From Planctomycetia bacterium (GTDB lineage Bacteria; Planctomycetota; Planctomycetia; Pirellulales; PNKZ01): DNA of 64,000 nt. Positions 8,692 through 16,197 of the stretch are shown here, in pieces. The notes below the pieces were generated by a model. It worked only from the letters and a program-made list of their open reading frames with translations. It was not told the DNA's origin and searched no databases. Each line of letters begins with the position of its first letter. Within the stretch, counting starts at the first letter, position 1. The DNA lies in contig JAIOPP010000020.1 of assembly GCA_021413845.1 (NCBI GenBank), forward strand, positions 62,001 to 126,000, written 5' to 3'. The translations under genes were made by a program, and so were the position numbers.

Positions 8692-10380
8692 TTAAACGCG
8701 GCCGAAGCAGATAAGGCAACGATCGTCGCTCTGCGCACGCTTGCCGACGAAGAGATTCACATCTTCGAGAATCGCCTTGCCGAGCACGGCGGAACCACGG
8801 CCTGCCTTGTTGAGTTGCACTTCCAAGCGCTCGAAGCCGTAAAGCAGATTGTCGGAGTTCATCGCTTCATTGATGCCGTCGGTGTAAAGCGTGAGCACGT
8901 CTCCCGGCAAGAGAGGAACCGTCGCCGCTTCGAACTCGGCATCCGGAACGACGCCGAGCGGCAAGCCTTTCTCGTTCTCGCCGATCATTTCGACTCGGCC
9001 GTCGGCGTGTCGCAAATACGGAGACATGTGCCCGGCATTGACAACCGTGACTTCGTGTCGGACGGGATCAAGCGTAACGGAAACGAAAGTCACGAATCGA
9101 TCTTGCCAATCGCTCCGTGCGAATCCGGCGTTGAGTCGATTCACGGCATCGGCCGGCGAGGTGCTGCTCGCCAACGAATAGCGCACGTCGGCCGAGAGCT
9201 TCGCCATGAGCAATGCCGCGGGCATCCCTTTCCCCGCCACGTCGCCGATTACGACCGCGATGCGCCCCCCTTGGAGCGGAACATAATCGAAGTAGTCGCC
9301 GCCGATCTGATTGGCCGCTTCATAGAAATCGAAAAACTCATACGACGAAATCTGCGGCGGCGTGGCAGGCAAGAAGCCTTGCTGCACCTTGTGAGCGAGA
9401 TCAAGATCGCGCTCGAAAGCTTGTTGCCGTAAGGCGTCGGTATGGAGCTGCGCGTTCTCGATCGCAAACGCGGCTTGATAGGCGACCCCCGCCAAGACGT
9501 CGAGATCGCCCGACTGGAATCGGCTTCGCTGGTCGAGCGTGTCGATCTGGATAACCCCGAGCGCCTTACCCGAGGTATCGATCAGCGGCGCACACATCAT
9601 CGAGCGAATCCGAAAATCGGCGATGCTCTGGCTGCCGTCGAAGCGGGTATCGCCGGCCGCATCGGCCGAAAGAATCGCTTCGCACGACGTCATCACCTGA
9701 TTCACGATCGTGCGACTGATCCGAATCGATTCCGCATCGTCGCCCCGTCGATACTTCACGGCGCGCGGAACCAAGGTCCCCGTCGCCGGGTCGCGCAGCA
9801 CGACGAAGCCGCGGTCGGCTTGAATAAAAATCTTAAACAGACTGTCGATCACTTTGCCGAGCACGATGTTCAGATCGATCGAAGTCGCGAGGTTGCGCGT
9901 GATCTCGAGCAGAGCTTGCAGCTTCAACTCGGGATTGACCGAGATCTGAAAGCCCGACTTGTTCGACTGTACGTCGAACGACGACATGATCGTTCCGGCG
10001 GTCTTTTCGCTGGTGTCGTCGACGAACGTCGCACGCGAGCTATCGTCGAGCGGGATGATCGGCGGCGCGAGTTCTTTGCCGCCGACCGGAGTCCCTTGAT
10101 GAAAGGCGAAGATGATGTCGCAAACCTTCACGCGGTCGTTCTCTTGCAACCGCTGACGACCGCTGACGACCTCGCCGTTCACGAACGTCCCGTTGCGGCT
10201 CTTCAAATCTTCGACGAAGAACTCGTTGTTCTGACGCACCACGACGGCATGTTGCCGGCTCACGGCGCCGACATCCAAGACGATGTCGCATTCCGGATGA
10301 CGGCCGAGAATCATTCTCTCGCCGCTCAATTGAAAGATTTGACCGGCGGTCATTCCCTTGAGAACTTGCAGTACGGCCAT
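8692..10380 (-). CDS. FHA-GAF-PP2C (RsbU/SpoIIE-type) serine/threonine phosphatase
   Basis: The protein is 562 residues with three domains in order. Residues 1-100 are an FHA phosphothreonine-binding domain (ERMILGRHPECDIVL, VSRQHAVV, DLKSRNGTFVNG). Residues about 145-320 are a GAF sensor domain. Residues about 330-562 are a PPM/PP2C SpoIIE-type phosphatase with metal-site aspartates in NQIGGDYFDYV, GDVAGKGMPAALLMAKLSADVRY and LTLYTDGINEAMN. Such proteins usually dephosphorylate anti-anti-sigma or signalling partners in response to a GAF ligand or a phosphorylated FHA target. No kinase, anti-sigma or STAS gene is adjacent. There is no membrane segment, so it is probably cytoplasmic. Confidence 0.93.
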   Translation of the reverse strand: MAVLQVLKGMTAGQIFQLSGERMILGRHPECDIVLDVGAVSRQHAVVVRQNNEFFVEDLKSRNGTFVNGEVVSGRQRLQENDRVKVCDIIFAFHQGTPVGGKELAPPIIPLDDSSRATFVDDTSEKTAGTIMSSFDVQSNKSGFQISVNPELKLQALLEITRNLATSIDLNIVLGKVIDSLFKIFIQADRGFVVLRDPATGTLVPRAVKYRRGDDAESIRISRTIVNQVMTSCEAILSADAAGDTRFDGSQSIADFRIRSMMCAPLIDTSGKALGVIQIDTLDQRSRFQSGDLDVLAGVAYQAAFAIENAQLHTDALRQQAFERDLDLAHKVQQGFLPATPPQISSYEFFDFYEAANQIGGDYFDYVPLQGGRIAVVIGDVAGKGMPAALLMAKLSADVRYSLASSTSPADAVNRLNAGFARSDWQDRFVTFVSVTLDPVRHEVTVVNAGHMSPYLRHADGRVEMIGENEKGLPLGVVPDAEFEAATVPLLPGDVLTLYTDGINEAMNSDNLLYGFERLEVQLNKAGRGSAVLGKAILEDVNLFVGKRAQSDDRCLICFGRV

Positions 10381-10694
10381 AGATGCAACGGAAAGAATGC
10401 TCGAAGTGTTTCGCTATTCGCGGCTTCCGAAGCGCGATCGAAATCACGCCGCACGAACCGATCTTCGACAGGCTGCGCACGCTTACGGGATGCCGGAAAG
10501 CCATCGCCGAACAGGTTTGCATCGAAGACGACCGATTTTAGGGGTCGCGCGCAGTCGGAGTCAATCGCCCGTCGCAGCACTTGACGCTTAAAGCTAACCG
10601 TTCTACCTTACGGAGGTTGCGTCGATTCGTTCGCATCTCTTCGACGCCTCTCGTGGCCGGTCGCGACGGACCTCGTCGACGATTTCGGCACCTT
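10381..10694. other. Intergenic region upstream of the FHA phosphatase and of tRNA-Gln
   Basis: The stretch of 314 nt lies between divergent transcription units. Short open frames on both strands run through it without SD signals or recognisable protein texture, and I call none of them genes. No clear promoter or hairpin stands out. Confidence 0.5.
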
Positions 10695-10765
10695 TCCGGG
10701 ATGGTGTAATGGTAGCACGACTGGCTCTGAACCAGTTAGTCGGGGTTCGAGTCCCTGTCCCGGAG
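10695..10765 (+). tRNA. tRNA-Gln (anticodon CTG)
   Basis: A full cloverleaf can be drawn. The acceptor arms 10695-10701 and 10758-10764 pair perfectly (TCCGGGA with TCCCGGA), and the discriminator is G10765. The D arm contains GTGTAATGGTAGCAC, and the anticodon stem is ACTGG/CCAGT with loop CTCTGAA, which gives anticodon CTG for codon CAG. The T arm is CGGGG-TTCGAGT-CCCTG. CCA is not encoded; the next bases are CTA. It is a monocistronic gene with its own terminator. Confidence 0.96.
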
Positions 10766-10769
10766 CTAG

Positions 10770-10803
10770 AAGCCTCGTTTCCTTGTGGAAGCGGGGCTTT
10801 TTT
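10770..10803 (+). terminator. Intrinsic terminator of tRNA-Gln
   Basis: A 13-bp stem (10770-10782 with 10787-10799, two G-U pairs) with loop TTGT is followed directly by a run of six T (10798-10803). It starts five bases after the tRNA discriminator base. Confidence 0.92.
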
Positions 10804-11278
10804 ATGCGCCATCGATGGGCCGCAACCAATTGCGCTTTAATGAATGAGTGCGTCATCGTGCTCGGCGAGCTGCGAGACTTGCCTCGATCCGCAACCGTCG
10901 CTGGCCGGAGCGGTCGTCCGGGTTAACACACAATTTCCGACCGAAGCTTAGTTCTCCGTGAGAATCGTGTTCGCCTAGCCCGTGTGCAAGGCGTGCATAA
11001 GCCTGACGCACATGTCGGCGCGCCGTTTCGGCGTAGCGAATTGGCGGCTCACGCGTAATTGCCGTCTGTCGAGCGATTCGCGACTTGCGGCGACCTGCGA
11101 GTCGAAATCTTTTTTCTTAGCGGCACCATTGTTGCTTATCAACCGCCGCACCTCTTTCGCTCGTTCGCGCGACCACGCCCGCGTGAATTCTTCGTTTTTT
11201 CACTGACAGTCTCGCTCGCGCCCCACTGCAAAACAATTTCCATTCCCAGCGGTTGAGTTACGGATCACGGAGTCGGTC
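10804..11278. other. 475-nt non-coding stretch upstream of the ABC ATPase
   Basis: I see no supportable gene here. The longest open frame (10982-11206) has no SD and no protein-like texture. The stretch contains a candidate terminator (11075-11115), which suggests that a short transcript from 10804 onward ends there. An SD (CGGAG, about 11268-11272) at its end serves the next gene. Confidence 0.5.
11075..11115 (+). terminator. Candidate intrinsic terminator upstream of the ABC ATPase
   Basis: The stem CGACTTGC (11081-11088) pairs with GCGAGTCG (11097-11104), including one G-U pair. The loop is eight bases. Outer pairs GATT/AATC lie across a small internal loop. Six T follow (11110-11115). 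No gene lies directly upstream on this strand after the tRNA terminator, so it would end an unannotated short transcript or act as a leader attenuator for the gene at 11279. Confidence 0.5.
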
Positions 11279-12214
11279 ATGGCTTACCTGGAAATCAAGA
11301 ATCTCAGAAAATCATTCGGTTGCGGGCCGGGCAAGGTGGAAGCGCTCGATCAGGTGAACTTTTCGGTCAAGGCCGGCGAATTCGTCGCCTTCGTCGGCGC
11401 GCCCGGAAGCGGCAAGACGACGCTCGTCTCGCTCGTCGCCGGGCTCATCATGCCGGACTTCGGCTCGATCACGCTCAGCGGCAAGCCGGTCGTCGGTCCC
11501 GGGCCCGATCGCGGCATCTTGGCCCACTCGCAAACTTTGCTCCCTTGGCTCAGCATCATCGACAACATCGCCGTGGCGGTCGAGACGGTGCTCCCTTCGT
11601 CGACGCTGATGCAACGACGTCGCCATGCCGAGAAGTACGTCGAGATGGTCGGCCTGTCGTCGAATATGCACAAGAAGCCGCGCGAGCTTTCCGACGGAAT
11701 GCGGCAACGCGTATCGCTTGCCCGCACGCTCGCGATGAATCCCGACGTCATGCTTTTCGACGAGCCGCTCGGGGGGCTGGTCAGTTCTTCACGACACGAA
11801 ATGCAAGCGTTGATCGGTCGGATCGCCGCGATCGAGCGCAAGACTTGCCTGTGGATGACGGACGACGTCGAAGAGGCGGTGTTGCTCGCAGATCGCGTCA
11901 TCGCGCTCACGCCCGGACCGCGCTCGACCGTCAGCAGTGAATTTACCATCGACCTACCGCCGCGCTCCCGCGACCGCAAGCTAGCGCAGACCGCGCGGTT
12001 CCATGCTTTGTGCGATACGATCGAGACCCATCTCCTCACGCAGCGCGAAGAAAAAATCCTGCGACCTCTGTGCCCGGCCGAGATTCGCCCCGCCCCTCCG
12101 CATGCGGTCTTCCATGCGGAGACGGCGGCAACGGAGCCCGCAGCGAGCGAAAATCTGGCGGCTCCGCACATGCTGGATAAAGCGAGCACGATGATGCTCA
12201 TGCATCATCCGTAG
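11279..12214 (+). CDS. ABC ATPase of the nitrate/taurine (NrtD/SsuB/TauB) type with altered catalytic motifs
   Basis: The protein is 311 residues and aligns throughout with NrtD/SsuB/TauB ATPases, which energise uptake of nitrate, sulfonates or taurine. Walker A is intact (GAPGSGKTT, Lys46) and Walker B keeps the catalytic glutamate (VMLFDEP, Glu162). Four other positions that are near-invariant in the family differ: the Q-loop Gln is His83 (GILAHSQTLLPW), the signature reads LSDGM rather than LSGGM (Asp139), the D-loop Asp is Val168, and the H-loop His is Asp195 (WMTDDVEEA). About 75 C-terminal residues after the ATPase core are Ala/Pro/His-rich and unrecognised. No permease or binding-protein gene is adjacent. 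The SD GGAG lies 6 nt before the ATG. It may be a regulatory, non-transporting or asymmetrically paired subunit. Confidence 0.85.
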   Translation: MAYLEIKNLRKSFGCGPGKVEALDQVNFSVKAGEFVAFVGAPGSGKTTLVSLVAGLIMPDFGSITLSGKPVVGPGPDRGILAHSQTLLPWLSIIDNIAVAVETVLPSSTLMQRRRHAEKYVEMVGLSSNMHKKPRELSDGMRQRVSLARTLAMNPDVMLFDEPLGGLVSSSRHEMQALIGRIAAIERKTCLWMTDDVEEAVLLADRVIALTPGPRSTVSSEFTIDLPPRSRDRKLAQTARFHALCDTIETHLLTQREEKILRPLCPAEIRPAPPHAVFHAETAATEPAASENLAAPHMLDKASTMMLMHHP

Positions 12215-12250
12215 TCGTCACCGTTTTACTTGGCTCGGATTTTAGCTTTG

Positions 12251-12793
12251 CTAATCGCGGCTGCGCTTCGAGCGATTGATCGCCCGCGGCGGTAGCGGAG
12301 CAAGGGGCGGCAGCCAAACGATGTCCGCGGCCAAAGGACTCGTTTCCAAGATCGCGATCGACGGCTTACGATAAGTCCAGCCGCTCGTTTCTCCTGGGTT
12401 CACGAAGAGCCGCCCGCCGGCATCTCGTTCTACGCTCGGCTTGTGCGTATGACCGTAGACGATCACGTCGGCCCCTTCGATGTCGCCGCGCAGAAGCTCG
12501 AATTGATGGGTTACGAGGATGCGAGTTCCATCTGAGGCGCGAAACCCGAGGGGCGGGTCGCCGACCGAGCCGACGATGCGCAATCCGCCCAACAGCCCAA
12601 CCTTGTTTCCTTCATTGTCCCCGAAGCAGCCGATCAGCTTGCAGTTCAGATCGCGCAACACCGGCACGACGAACGTCGAAACGAAATCGCCGGCGAAGAC
12701 GACCAGTTCGCACCGGCGCGCATTAAACTCGGCCACCGCCGCGCGGGCATTATCGAGATGATCGTGGATGTCGGCGAAGATACCGATGCGCAT
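12251..12793 (-). CDS. YfcE/MJ0936-type metallophosphoesterase
   Basis: The protein is 180 residues. It has the calcineurin-like metal-binding motif series: D-x-H in FADIHDH (Asp8, His10), GD in VVFAGDFVS, GDNE in IGCFGDNEGN, a histidine in ILVTHQFE, and GHTH in VIVYGHTHKP, followed by FVNPGETSGW. These small enzymes hydrolyse phosphodiesters; the natural substrate of this one cannot be told. Its ATG lies three bases after the stop of the sugar kinase upstream, so the two are almost certainly cotranscribed and translationally coupled. The C-terminal tail is Pro/Arg-rich. It converges with the ABC ATPase across 36 nt. Confidence 0.9.
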   Translation of the reverse strand: MRIGIFADIHDHLDNARAAVAEFNARRCELVVFAGDFVSTFVVPVLRDLNCKLIGCFGDNEGNKVGLLGGLRIVGSVGDPPLGFRASDGTRILVTHQFELLRGDIEGADVIVYGHTHKPSVERDAGGRLFVNPGETSGWTYRKPSIAILETSPLAADIVWLPPLAPLPPRAINRSKRSRD

Positions 12794-12796
12794 ACG

Positions 12797-13885
12797 CTAC
12801 CGGCGCACGCGCCCGGCACCGGAACCGCCGACCAGCGCCTCGATCTCGTCGCGCGAGGTGAAATTGAAGTCGCCGAGGATCGAATGCTTCAAGCAGCTTG
12901 CCGCGACGGCGAAGTGCAAGGCTCTGCCGGGAGCGGAATACTCGGGAGTATTCAAAGCGAAGAGCAGCCCGGCCCCGAACGAGTCGCCGCCGCCGACACG
13001 GTCGACGATGTCGCGAATTTCATAAGGCTTGTAATTGCCGCCGGCGTCGAGCGGAGCGTAATAGGCTCGCTTTTCGCCCGCCTCGTAGAGCATGCCGCCC
13101 CAATTGTTGTGATCGGCCGAAAGGCTTTCGCGCAAGGTTACCGCCACCCGGCCGATATTGGGAAACCGCCGCACGATCTCGCGCGCCACTTGTTCATAGC
13201 CGGCGATATTCAATTTTCCTTGCTCGACGTTCGTTCCCTCGGCATGGATATCAAGCACATCGGCCGCATCTTCTTCGTTGGCGATCAGAAGATCGACCGA
13301 CTTCAACATCTCGCTCATGCACTCGCGCGCCAGCAGATTCGGCGCCGTGCCGGGTCGCCAACGCCAAAGCTTCTTGCGGAAGTTCAAATCGCAAGACACG
13401 GTCGCCCCGCGCTCTTTCGCCATCCGCACGAGAGCCAGCGTCGCTTGATAGGCTCGTTCGCTGAGCGACGGCGTGATGCCGGTCGCATGCACCCAACGGA
13501 CCCCTTCGAGTGCCGCGGCGAAATCGTATTCCTCCGGCGCGGCCAGCGAGATAGCGCTGAAGTCGCGATCGTAAGTCACGCTCGAGCCGCGCTGGTTGGC
13601 GCCGGCTTCGACGTAGTAGATGCCGAGCCGCCCTTCGCTGCGCCGGCGAAGCGTGCCGACGTCCACCCCTAAGCCGCGCAGGTTCGTCGTCACGGCGTCG
13701 GCCAGCATGTTTTGCGGCAGCATCGTGAGATAGCGCGCCTTCGCCCCGAGCAGCGCGAGCGACACGCAAACATTCGCTTCCGCGCCCGCGAACGTAACAT
13801 CGACCGAACCGGGAAGAACTTGCGCCAACCGGCGATGGCCGGAAGGAGCGACACGCATCATGATTTCGCCGAAGCCGAGGAACAT
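12797..13885 (-). CDS. kdgK: PfkB-family sugar kinase, 2-keto-3-deoxygluconate kinase type
   Basis: The protein is 362 residues. It opens with GFGEIMMRVAPSGHRRLAQ and FAGAEANVCVSLALLGAKARYLT, which match the KDG kinase branch of the PfkB family. YYVEAGANQRGSSVTYDRDFSAIS is the substrate-side block. The C-terminal ATP/anion-hole signature is DRVGGGDSFGAGL, with the catalytic aspartate in GGGDSF. KDG kinase phosphorylates 2-keto-3-deoxygluconate in the breakdown of uronic acids. I chose the ATG at 13885; the in-frame TTG two codons upstream is less likely. It lies 52 nt downstream of the sulfatase on the same strand, in a cluster that fits uronate-containing glycan use. Confidence 0.85.
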   Translation of the reverse strand: MFLGFGEIMMRVAPSGHRRLAQVLPGSVDVTFAGAEANVCVSLALLGAKARYLTMLPQNMLADAVTTNLRGLGVDVGTLRRRSEGRLGIYYVEAGANQRGSSVTYDRDFSAISLAAPEEYDFAAALEGVRWVHATGITPSLSERAYQATLALVRMAKERGATVSCDLNFRKKLWRWRPGTAPNLLARECMSEMLKSVDLLIANEEDAADVLDIHAEGTNVEQGKLNIAGYEQVAREIVRRFPNIGRVAVTLRESLSADHNNWGGMLYEAGEKRAYYAPLDAGGNYKPYEIRDIVDRVGGGDSFGAGLLFALNTPEYSAPGRALHFAVAASCLKHSILGDFNFTSRDEIEALVGGSGAGRVRR

Positions 13886-13937
13886 TTGCAAAAGCCGAGT
13901 AAGAGGAAGAAGCTACCGCCGCCGTTCGCGGAATCGA

Positions 13938-15365
13938 CTACTTATAACTTGCGTGAAGCCGTTTGCGAAGGTCCGCGAGCGTCTCACCGAGGGTTCGATC
14001 TTCGGCCAAATTCTTCAACTCTTTCGGGTCATGCTCATGATCGTAGAGTTGAACTCCTTGCCGGCCTTCGTCCCATTCCGTGTAGCGATAGCGCTCCGTG
14101 CGGATGCTGCGCCCCATGAAGCTCTTGCTGCTGCCCGCGGGAGCCTGCTTGTTGTTACGTGCCACTTGCGAAAACGCAGGCTTCGTCCAAGCGGCTTGAG
14201 GGTCCTCAAGCAGCGGCTTCAGGCTTGCGCCGTCGAGCGGCGTCGGGGCGGGAAGATCACATAGCGCGGCGAGCGTGGGATGCAGGTCGATGAGTTCGAC
14301 CGTGCGGCGGCACGGCTTGCCGTTCCCCTTCGCGCGCGGGTCGTAGATGATGAGGGGAACTCGCGCCGACTCTTCCCAAACGCTGAGCTTCTGCCAGAGA
14401 CCATGCTCGCTCAAATGGTAGCCGTGGTCGCTATGGAACACGACGATCGTTTTATCGGCGAGCCCGAGCCGTTCGAGGGCATCGAGGAGCTTTCCAAGCT
14501 GCGCATCCATGAGCGACATACTTGCCAAATAGGCTTGAATCGCCTCGCGGCGAAGTGCATCGGTGAGTTTGTTTTGCTCCGCTTTCTCACTGCCGAAAGC
14601 AGCCGCAGGGACACCGGTTTTATGATCCGATCCGACTTCCGTCGGCGCACATTGATCGAGCGGATATAGCTCGAAGAACTTCTTCGTCGCCACATAGGGC
14701 GTGTGCGGACGATAGAATCCGCAAGCGATGAAAAACGGCTTATCTTGGTTAGCTTCGAGCAGCTTGATCGTCTCGGTAGCACCAATGCCGTCGGTCTGGT
14801 CGTCGTCGCTGCCGTCGACGGCGAGCCAACTCAACGTGCCGCCGAACTGGCGCGGCGTGAGCGTGAAGATGTCCGCTTCCACGTCTTTGTCGCGACCGCG
14901 CGGATTGACGACGTGTTGCCACGAAGGGGGATCGTCGAGCCCGCTCGTGCCGATTCCGCCCGGCACGCCGTAGTGATAAAGCTTGCCGACGCGGGCCACG
15001 TAGTAGCCCCCTTTGCGAAACGTCTGCGGCAGCGTCTGCACATCCGGGACATGGGTTCGAGTCTGCGTTTCGTTCTCGTAGATCTTCGTGTGGTCGGGCC
15101 GAAGTCCGGTAAGAAACGACGCCCGACTCGGGTTGCAGAGCGGATACTGACAATAGGCCAAGTCGAACCGCACTCCCTTGGCCGCGAGCCTGTCGATGTT
15201 GGGAGACTTCGCCAATGGGTCGCCGTAGCAAGCGAGGCGATTGCAAAGATCGTCGGAGACGACGTAAAGGACATTCATCTTCCGCGGCGCAGGCTCGGCT
15301 GCCGAAAGGGAAATCGCATGCGTCGCCGATAATAAAAATAAAGCGCAAAGCAGTGAGCGATGCAT
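13938..15365 (-). CDS. Secreted Cys-type sulfatase, iduronate-2-sulfatase-like
   Basis: The protein is 475 residues from the ATG at 15365, where a signal peptide begins (MHRSLLCALFLLSATHAISLSA, with A-E-P after it). The metal site VVSDDL is at residues 36-40. The formylglycine motif C-x-P-S-R is CNPSR (Cys77), followed by ASFLTGLRPDHTKIY. Later blocks GKLYHYG, GFYRPHTPYVATKKFFELYP and VFHSDHGYHLSEHGLWQK belong to the iduronate-2-sulfatase-like branch, which removes sulfate from uronate- or hexosamine-containing glycans. It depends on an anaerobic or FGE-type maturase that is not in the window. It sits between the isomerase/epimerase and the KDG-type kinase. An in-frame codon at 15461 would put 32 unrelated residues before the signal peptide. 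Confidence 0.93.
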   Translation of the reverse strand: MHRSLLCALFLLSATHAISLSAAEPAPRKMNVLYVVSDDLCNRLACYGDPLAKSPNIDRLAAKGVRFDLAYCQYPLCNPSRASFLTGLRPDHTKIYENETQTRTHVPDVQTLPQTFRKGGYYVARVGKLYHYGVPGGIGTSGLDDPPSWQHVVNPRGRDKDVEADIFTLTPRQFGGTLSWLAVDGSDDDQTDGIGATETIKLLEANQDKPFFIACGFYRPHTPYVATKKFFELYPLDQCAPTEVGSDHKTGVPAAAFGSEKAEQNKLTDALRREAIQAYLASMSLMDAQLGKLLDALERLGLADKTIVVFHSDHGYHLSEHGLWQKLSVWEESARVPLIIYDPRAKGNGKPCRRTVELIDLHPTLAALCDLPAPTPLDGASLKPLLEDPQAAWTKPAFSQVARNNKQAPAGSSKSFMGRSIRTERYRYTEWDEGRQGVQLYDHEHDPKELKNLAEDRTLGETLADLRKRLHASYK

Positions 15366-15479
15366 GGGCGTGGTCTCGCGAACGTGCCGTGTGGGCCGAG
15401 TGTGAGCGACGTAGTATCGAGCGCCGCGCAGCGGCGAGCAAGCGAAAACGGGCGCTCGCATCAGGCGGCGAGAAACGAC

Positions 15480-16193
15480 TTAACTCCGCGAGATTCGCCG
15501 TGTTTGCAGCCACGTATCGAAGAGCAGCCGATCCATCGTCAGATCGTTTTTCGTTTGGTATTCCAGGTCGACTTCGCTGACGACGAACCCTTCGTAACCG
15601 ACCTCGGCCAAACGATCCAAAACGGCGAACACATATTCGCGGCTGTTGTACATCGGCCGATGCTCTTCCGGCCCGCCACGGCTTCCGGGGAGATGCACAT
15701 GCCGGAGCTTCGCGCCCTGCGCGGCCAACAGCCTGCCGACGGCTTCCGCCGCCTCGGCACACGAAGCGCCGGGATGCGTGAACATCCAAAGGTGCTCGGC
15801 ATCCAGCGTAAGAAAAGCATTTTCTTCCGCCCAACGCTGAAACTCCGCCAGCGCGAGCGAGCCGTTTTCAACCGTGAGGCAAACCCCAGCGTCGAGCTTC
15901 GCAATCTCGGGCGCGTACCGGTCGAACTCCAATTGATGGATCGTCATGCTCCGGCAATCGAGTGCTCGATAAAGATCGACCACCGCCCGGAGCTGCCGCG
16001 GCGTAAGATCGCGGCGATTCGGAAAGTGCAGGGAGTACCGCAAGTCGAAACGCTGAGCCAAGTCCGCCGTGTGCCGGACATCTTCCAACACGCTCGGGCC
16101 CGTCCAAAGCTCGGCGCAGCGGTAGCCTGACTCCACGGCGATTCGAAACGGCGCCTCTTCGTCGGGCTTGAGCTTGGTGGCAAGTTCGAACAT
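15480..16193 (-). CDS. Sugar phosphate isomerase/epimerase (AP-endonuclease-2 TIM-barrel family)
   Basis: The protein is 237 residues. It begins at the ATG at 16193, four bases after the stop of the upstream esterase gene. Textures of the xylose-isomerase-like TIM barrel are visible: CAELWTGPSVLEDV, YSLHFPNRRDL, MTIHQLEFDRY, VCLTVENGSLAL with a metal-binding Glu, FLTLDAEHLWMF, and LRHVHLPGSRGG. The end reads GFVVSEVDLEY. Members include hydroxypyruvate isomerase, sugar epimerases and endonuclease IV; the catalytic specificity here is not visible. The context of esterase upstream and sulfatase downstream supports a sugar substrate. Confidence 0.8.
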   Translation of the reverse strand: MFELATKLKPDEEAPFRIAVESGYRCAELWTGPSVLEDVRHTADLAQRFDLRYSLHFPNRRDLTPRQLRAVVDLYRALDCRSMTIHQLEFDRYAPEIAKLDAGVCLTVENGSLALAEFQRWAEENAFLTLDAEHLWMFTHPGASCAEAAEAVGRLLAAQGAKLRHVHLPGSRGGPEEHRPMYNSREYVFAVLDRLAEVGYEGFVVSEVDLEYQTKNDLTMDRLLFDTWLQTRRISRS

Positions 16194-16197
16194 CGGG

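Noticed and set aside
10982-11206. 74-residue ORF upstream of the ABC ATPase
   Set aside because: It crosses the candidate terminator, lacks an SD and has no protein-like texture.
12237-12256. TTAGC-TTT-GCTAA inverted repeat between the ABC ATPase and the phosphoesterase
   Set aside because: Five-base stem overlapping a stop codon, with no T run; likely chance.
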